Positions 14,795 through 17,393 of a stretch of 17,393 nt of DNA are shown in pieces; position 1 is the stretch's first letter, and each line of letters opens with the position of its first letter. The stretch spans positions 1 through 17,393 of the forward strand of contig CAKRKX010000052.1 of NCBI GenBank assembly GCA_934358675.1, written 5' to 3'. The translations under genes and the position numbers were made by a program. This DNA comes from an uncultured Agathobacter sp. Its GTDB lineage: Bacteria > Bacillota > Clostridia > Lachnospirales > Lachnospiraceae. The notes below the pieces were generated by a model that ran no database searches, was not told the origin of the DNA, and saw only the letters and a program-made list of their open reading frames with translations.

Positions 14795-16483
14795 TTACTT
14801 AGTTTTTGCAGTGACAACCGATGATAAGCTTCCTGCCACGGTCCTGTTTCCTTTCATCTTATATGCACGCACTTTATAATAATACGTTTTCCCTGAGGAC
14901 AGATTCTTATCCTGATAAGACGTCCGTTTTGTTGTTGCAACCTTCTTATAAGTTCCGTTCTTGCTCGTTGCACGATAGACTTCGTAGCCCTTCGCCCCGG
15001 ATACTTTTGTCCAGTTTAACTTCGCGGTATTCTTCGCAGTACCTGCAATCCTTGCATTCGTCACCTTGCCGATGCTTGCACCGGACTTATCCGAAAACGC
15101 TTTAATGCAGAGGTTACCGAACGGATAGTTGTACTGATCCACAAACTCTGCGAAATCGATCCACCGGCCGTTGCGGTAGATAAAGCTTTGATTATAATCG
15201 ATGTATGCATTTGCCGTCAGATGCGAATTGGATCCGGATTGCTCCATATCAATTCCTGCGGTCTTATTTCCGATTTCCACAACAACGGAATAGTATGTCC
15301 CCTTTGCCACGGATACCGCTTTCTTAAGCGGAATCGTATAGTTACCGGCATAAGTCGTCTTTCCGCTGACTGTCGCCGCAAGTATGCCGCTGCGCGGATT
15401 CGAACGTTTCGCAAGATTCGTGTAAACCTTGATCGTATACGGCACATTCCGGTCTTCGTTCAACGCGATCGCGACGGCGCGAAGCTGCTCATTTGCAGCG
15501 CCTTTTACTTCAAATACATTGGCATACTTCGTTGTAATCTGCGTCTTAAATCCTCTGGAGACCGAGGAGCAGCCGTCATACTGATAGTTAAAATCGTAAT
15601 TATCGGCAGGTTCAAAATCCATGATCCACACATCATCATCGATTCCTTTATCATAATATGAAATCCAGAAATAACTTTTGATATTATTGCCGGTTTCATC
15701 CGACCAGCTGTTGCGCACGAGCCACGCTCCGTCACCTTCCGGTGTTGTCATGAAATTGGTTGCAGGGAAATCATCATCCCATCCCACTATATTGACCGCG
15801 TGATCCGCAGCAATATCTGTCGGGCAGTAAAACGTTGCAACCGTCTCCCCTGTCTTCTCGTAGAAAACCGTCGTATCATAGACGCCAAGCTGATCGCCTG
15901 TATGAAGCGAAATTCCCGCAGATCCGTGTTTAACAATCTCTTTCTTGACGTTCTGCGGCTCATTATGAATATTCAGGATATAAACATTCTGCAAATGTGC
16001 CACGTCTTTACTGAATGCATAAGAGGAATCCAACACCCAAATCTTCGACGCCTCCCTGTATGGAAGACTCGCCTCCGGAATCAGTCCCTGCCACTGCAAA
16101 AGTGTGCGCGCACACAATGTAAGATTTCCGCCCGAGTTCAGATACTGATCTGTACGCAACATATCTTCATACGTGCCTCCAAGCGGGTCCTCCTCATTAT
16201 GATACGTATAATAAGCAAGCTGCAACTCACTGAGATCCAGACTCCTGTCTGCAATCTTATCGTCATGAATCAGGTCAAATTCCGCAAGTCCCACCGCGGA
16301 AAAAGCCCAGCAGGTATTGTAACTTCCCTGCATTCTCGTTCCCGGATAGATCTGTTGCAGTTCTTCCACATCATACTGATACGCCGATGGAAGGCTGGCA
16401 GCATTGGATGTTCCAACTGCCGCAAAAGATAGGATCACTGTCGATGCAGTGCCTATCAGGATTTTCGAAACAAATCGGTTCAT
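14795..16483 (-). CDS. Secreted papain-like (C1) cysteine protease with C-terminal FN3-like domain
   Basis: The 562-residue product begins with a signal peptide (MNRFVSKILIGTASTVILSFAAVGTSNAAS, cleavage near residue 29). A papain-type domain follows: Q52 in MQGSYNTCWAFSA, nucleophile C58, H228 in AADHAVNIVGWDDDF, and N258 in LVRNSWSDETG, so the catalytic set is complete. Residues about 300-470 are rich in Tyr, Asn and Thr and resemble the lectin-like domain often attached to bacterial C1 proteases. Residues about 471-562 look like a fibronectin-III repeat (KLNWTKVSGAKGYEVYR, YYYKVRAYK). There is no LPXTG anchor or membrane tail, so it is probably released or wall-associated non-covalently. 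An upstream in-frame start at 16612 exists but would place the promoter inside the gene and bury the signal peptide; the ATG at 16483 is preferred. Confidence 0.9.
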   Translation of the reverse strand: MNRFVSKILIGTASTVILSFAAVGTSNAASLPSAYQYDVEELQQIYPGTRMQGSYNTCWAFSAVGLAEFDLIHDDKIADRSLDLSELQLAYYTYHNEEDPLGGTYEDMLRTDQYLNSGGNLTLCARTLLQWQGLIPEASLPYREASKIWVLDSSYAFSKDVAHLQNVYILNIHNEPQNVKKEIVKHGSAGISLHTGDQLGVYDTTVFYEKTGETVATFYCPTDIAADHAVNIVGWDDDFPATNFMTTPEGDGAWLVRNSWSDETGNNIKSYFWISYYDKGIDDDVWIMDFEPADNYDFNYQYDGCSSVSRGFKTQITTKYANVFEVKGAANEQLRAVAIALNEDRNVPYTIKVYTNLAKRSNPRSGILAATVSGKTTYAGNYTIPLKKAVSVAKGTYYSVVVEIGNKTAGIDMEQSGSNSHLTANAYIDYNQSFIYRNGRWIDFAEFVDQYNYPFGNLCIKAFSDKSGASIGKVTNARIAGTAKNTAKLNWTKVSGAKGYEVYRATSKNGTYKKVATTKRTSYQDKNLSSGKTYYYKVRAYKMKGNRTVAGSLSSVVTAKTK

Positions 16484-16522
16484 ACGCACTCCTGTATCCT
16501 GTTTACTCTGTATATTAAACAC

Positions 16523-16552
16523 ATTATAGATTGCGTGAGCACCTACTGTCAA
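16523..16552 (-). promoter_or_regulatory. Near-perfect promoter of the secreted protease
   Basis: TTGACA (16552-16547) and TATAAT (16528-16523) on the minus strand both match the housekeeping sigma consensus exactly and are 18 bases apart. Start is predicted near 16516, with a leader of about 33 bases to the ATG at 16483. It is the strongest promoter match in the window and may also drive the pyr genes behind the protease. Confidence 0.85.
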
Positions 16553-16563
16553 CCGGACATGAC

Positions 16564-16608
16564 AAAAGACAGAGACAAAATCCTTACTCGATTTCATCTC
16601 TGTCTTTT
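16564..16608 (-). terminator. Terminator hairpin after dapB
   Basis: AAAAGACAGAGA (16608-16597 on the minus strand) pairs perfectly over 12 bases with TCTCTGTCTTTT (16575-16564) around a 21-base loop, ending in four U's. It begins eight bases after the dapB stop and just before the protease promoter. The loop is longer than usual and the U-run short, so termination may be partial. Confidence 0.7.
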
Positions 16609-16616
16609 TCATCCAT

Positions 16617-17387
16617 TTACTTTGCAGCGATCACATCTGCCATATCATAATGTCCTGCGCCCTTGCCATGTAAGAACTTGGCCGCTTCCACAGCGCCTTT
16701 TGCAAATACTGCCTTGGAATATGCGGTATGCTTGAACTCGATCACCTCATCCTGTCCGGCGAAGATCACTTCATGTTCACCAACGATATTACCACCACGG
16801 ACGGAAGAAATACCAATCTCATACGGATCTCTCTTCTTGCGCTCCTGACTTCTGTCATACTTGTAAGTATACGCCTCGTCAAGCGCCTCATTCATGGAAT
16901 CCGCCAACGCAAGTGCAGTACCGCTCGGAGCATCCAGCTTCTGATTGTGATGTTTCTCCACGATCTCCATATCAAAGCCGACCGGTGCAAATACCGTTGC
17001 CGCCTTCTTCAACAATTCCATCAGTGTATTGATACCGAGTGACATATTCGCCGACTTTAAGATTGCCACCTTCTCATATGCCTTCTCGACTTTCGCAAGC
17101 TGTTCCTCCGACAAGCCCGTTGTACAGAGCACAACCGGAATCTGTTTCGCAACACAATGCTCGATCAGCGCATCCACTGCCTTCGCATTGGAAAAATCAA
17201 TAATTACGTCTGCCTCAACATCACAATCCGCAAGACTTTTAAATACCGGATAATCATTTTTGATTCCATCGTAAGTATCGATTCCCGCAACGATTTCAAT
17301 GTCCGGGTCCTGTGCGCAGATACCGGTAATGCACTGTCCCATCTTGCCGTTGCAGCCGTTCATAATCGCTCTTGTCATCTCTATCAT
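16617..17387 (-). CDS. dapB: 4-hydroxy-tetrahydrodipicolinate reductase
   Basis: DapB reduces hydroxy-tetrahydrodipicolinate with NAD(P)H on the way to diaminopimelate and lysine, needed for peptidoglycan. About 250 residues is the usual clostridial size. Visible features are the Rossmann loop GCNGKMG (11-17), VIIDFSNA (61-68), CTTGLS (88-93), and the catalytic EKHHNQKLDAPSGTA (144-158) with H146, H147 and K150. Two starts are possible, 17387 (MIEMTRAIMNG) and 17378 (MTRAIMNG). The second fits the family N-terminus better, but no clear ribosome site decides it because only six bases precede the first. A terminator follows, so it looks like the end of its own transcription unit. Confidence 0.95.
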   Translation of the reverse strand: MIEMTRAIMNGCNGKMGQCITGICAQDPDIEIVAGIDTYDGIKNDYPVFKSLADCDVEADVIIDFSNAKAVDALIEHCVAKQIPVVLCTTGLSEEQLAKVEKAYEKVAILKSANMSLGINTLMELLKKAATVFAPVGFDMEIVEKHHNQKLDAPSGTALALADSMNEALDEAYTYKYDRSQERKKRDPYEIGISSVRGGNIVGEHEVIFAGQDEVIEFKHTAYSKAVFAKGAVEAAKFLHGKGAGHYDMADVIAAK

Positions 17388-17393
17388 CTGTCC

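Noticed and set aside
14762..14826. Possible promoter for pyrC (TTGTCA inside the protease 3' end with AT-rich -10-like sequence) and a weak hairpin near the pyrC ribosome site
   Set aside because: At 17-base spacing the -10 box would be AATAAA, and the better TAAAAT boxes are at bad distances. The hairpin is almost all A-U pairs. Neither is strong enough to annotate.

Overview
The window carries sixteen protein-coding genes or gene fragments, all on the minus strand, plus a few residues of a seventeenth gene at the left edge. It is a compact housekeeping region for pyrimidine and purine synthesis from a low-to-moderate G+C Firmicute. A clostridial, Lachnospiraceae-like organism fits best. 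The reasons are the two-subunit PyrD/PyrK (type 1B) dihydroorotate dehydrogenase, the ~310-residue PyrF, the short clostridial DapB, the 'SFCGTGYYG' type PurN, strong AGGAGG ribosome sites, and a small membrane protein that looks like DUF6142. The family-level placement is inference from protein style, not a database match.

Read in the direction of transcription (right to left), the layout is as follows. (1) dapB (lysine/diaminopimelate synthesis) ends at a hairpin terminator. (2) A secreted papain-type cysteine protease with a C-terminal fibronectin-III-like domain has its own near-perfect promoter (TTGACA-18-TATAAT). It is followed after 43 bases by pyrC, pyrF, pyrK and pyrD, with no terminator visible between protease and pyrC. 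pyrK and pyrD overlap as TAATG, and the run ends in a good rho-independent terminator at 10654-10683. (3) A monocistronic gene with its own promoter encodes a soluble hybrid histidine kinase/response regulator. It is interrupted by an apparent +1 frameshift near 9251, which separates a ~412-residue N-terminal helical region from the HisKA-HATPase-receiver part. (4) A second promoter drives pyrE, tightly interlocked with a VanZ-like membrane protein, a DUF6142-like membrane protein, an unusually long M29-type aminopeptidase and purE. (5) A third promoter precedes purM, purN, purD and a HAD phosphatase (ATGA overlap with purD), leading into another gene at the left edge.

Together the pyr genes cover UMP synthesis from carbamoyl-aspartate onward: PyrC (ring closure), PyrDK (oxidation), PyrE (ribosylation) and PyrF (decarboxylation). 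The purine genes cover PurD, PurN, PurM and PurE only. The first pyrimidine steps and the remaining purine genes must lie elsewhere.

There is no gene-free stretch longer than 300 bases. The largest gaps are 10488-10734, 7829-8041, 16484-16616, 3687-3786 and 1956-2040. The first four hold promoters or terminators and the fifth holds a stem-loop. I saw no tRNA, rRNA, CRISPR array, insertion sequence, phage gene or defence system. The items most worth a second look are the split kinase, the interlocked pyrE-to-purE operon, the long M29 protein, the purN-purD stem-loop, and palindromes sitting on two promoters.
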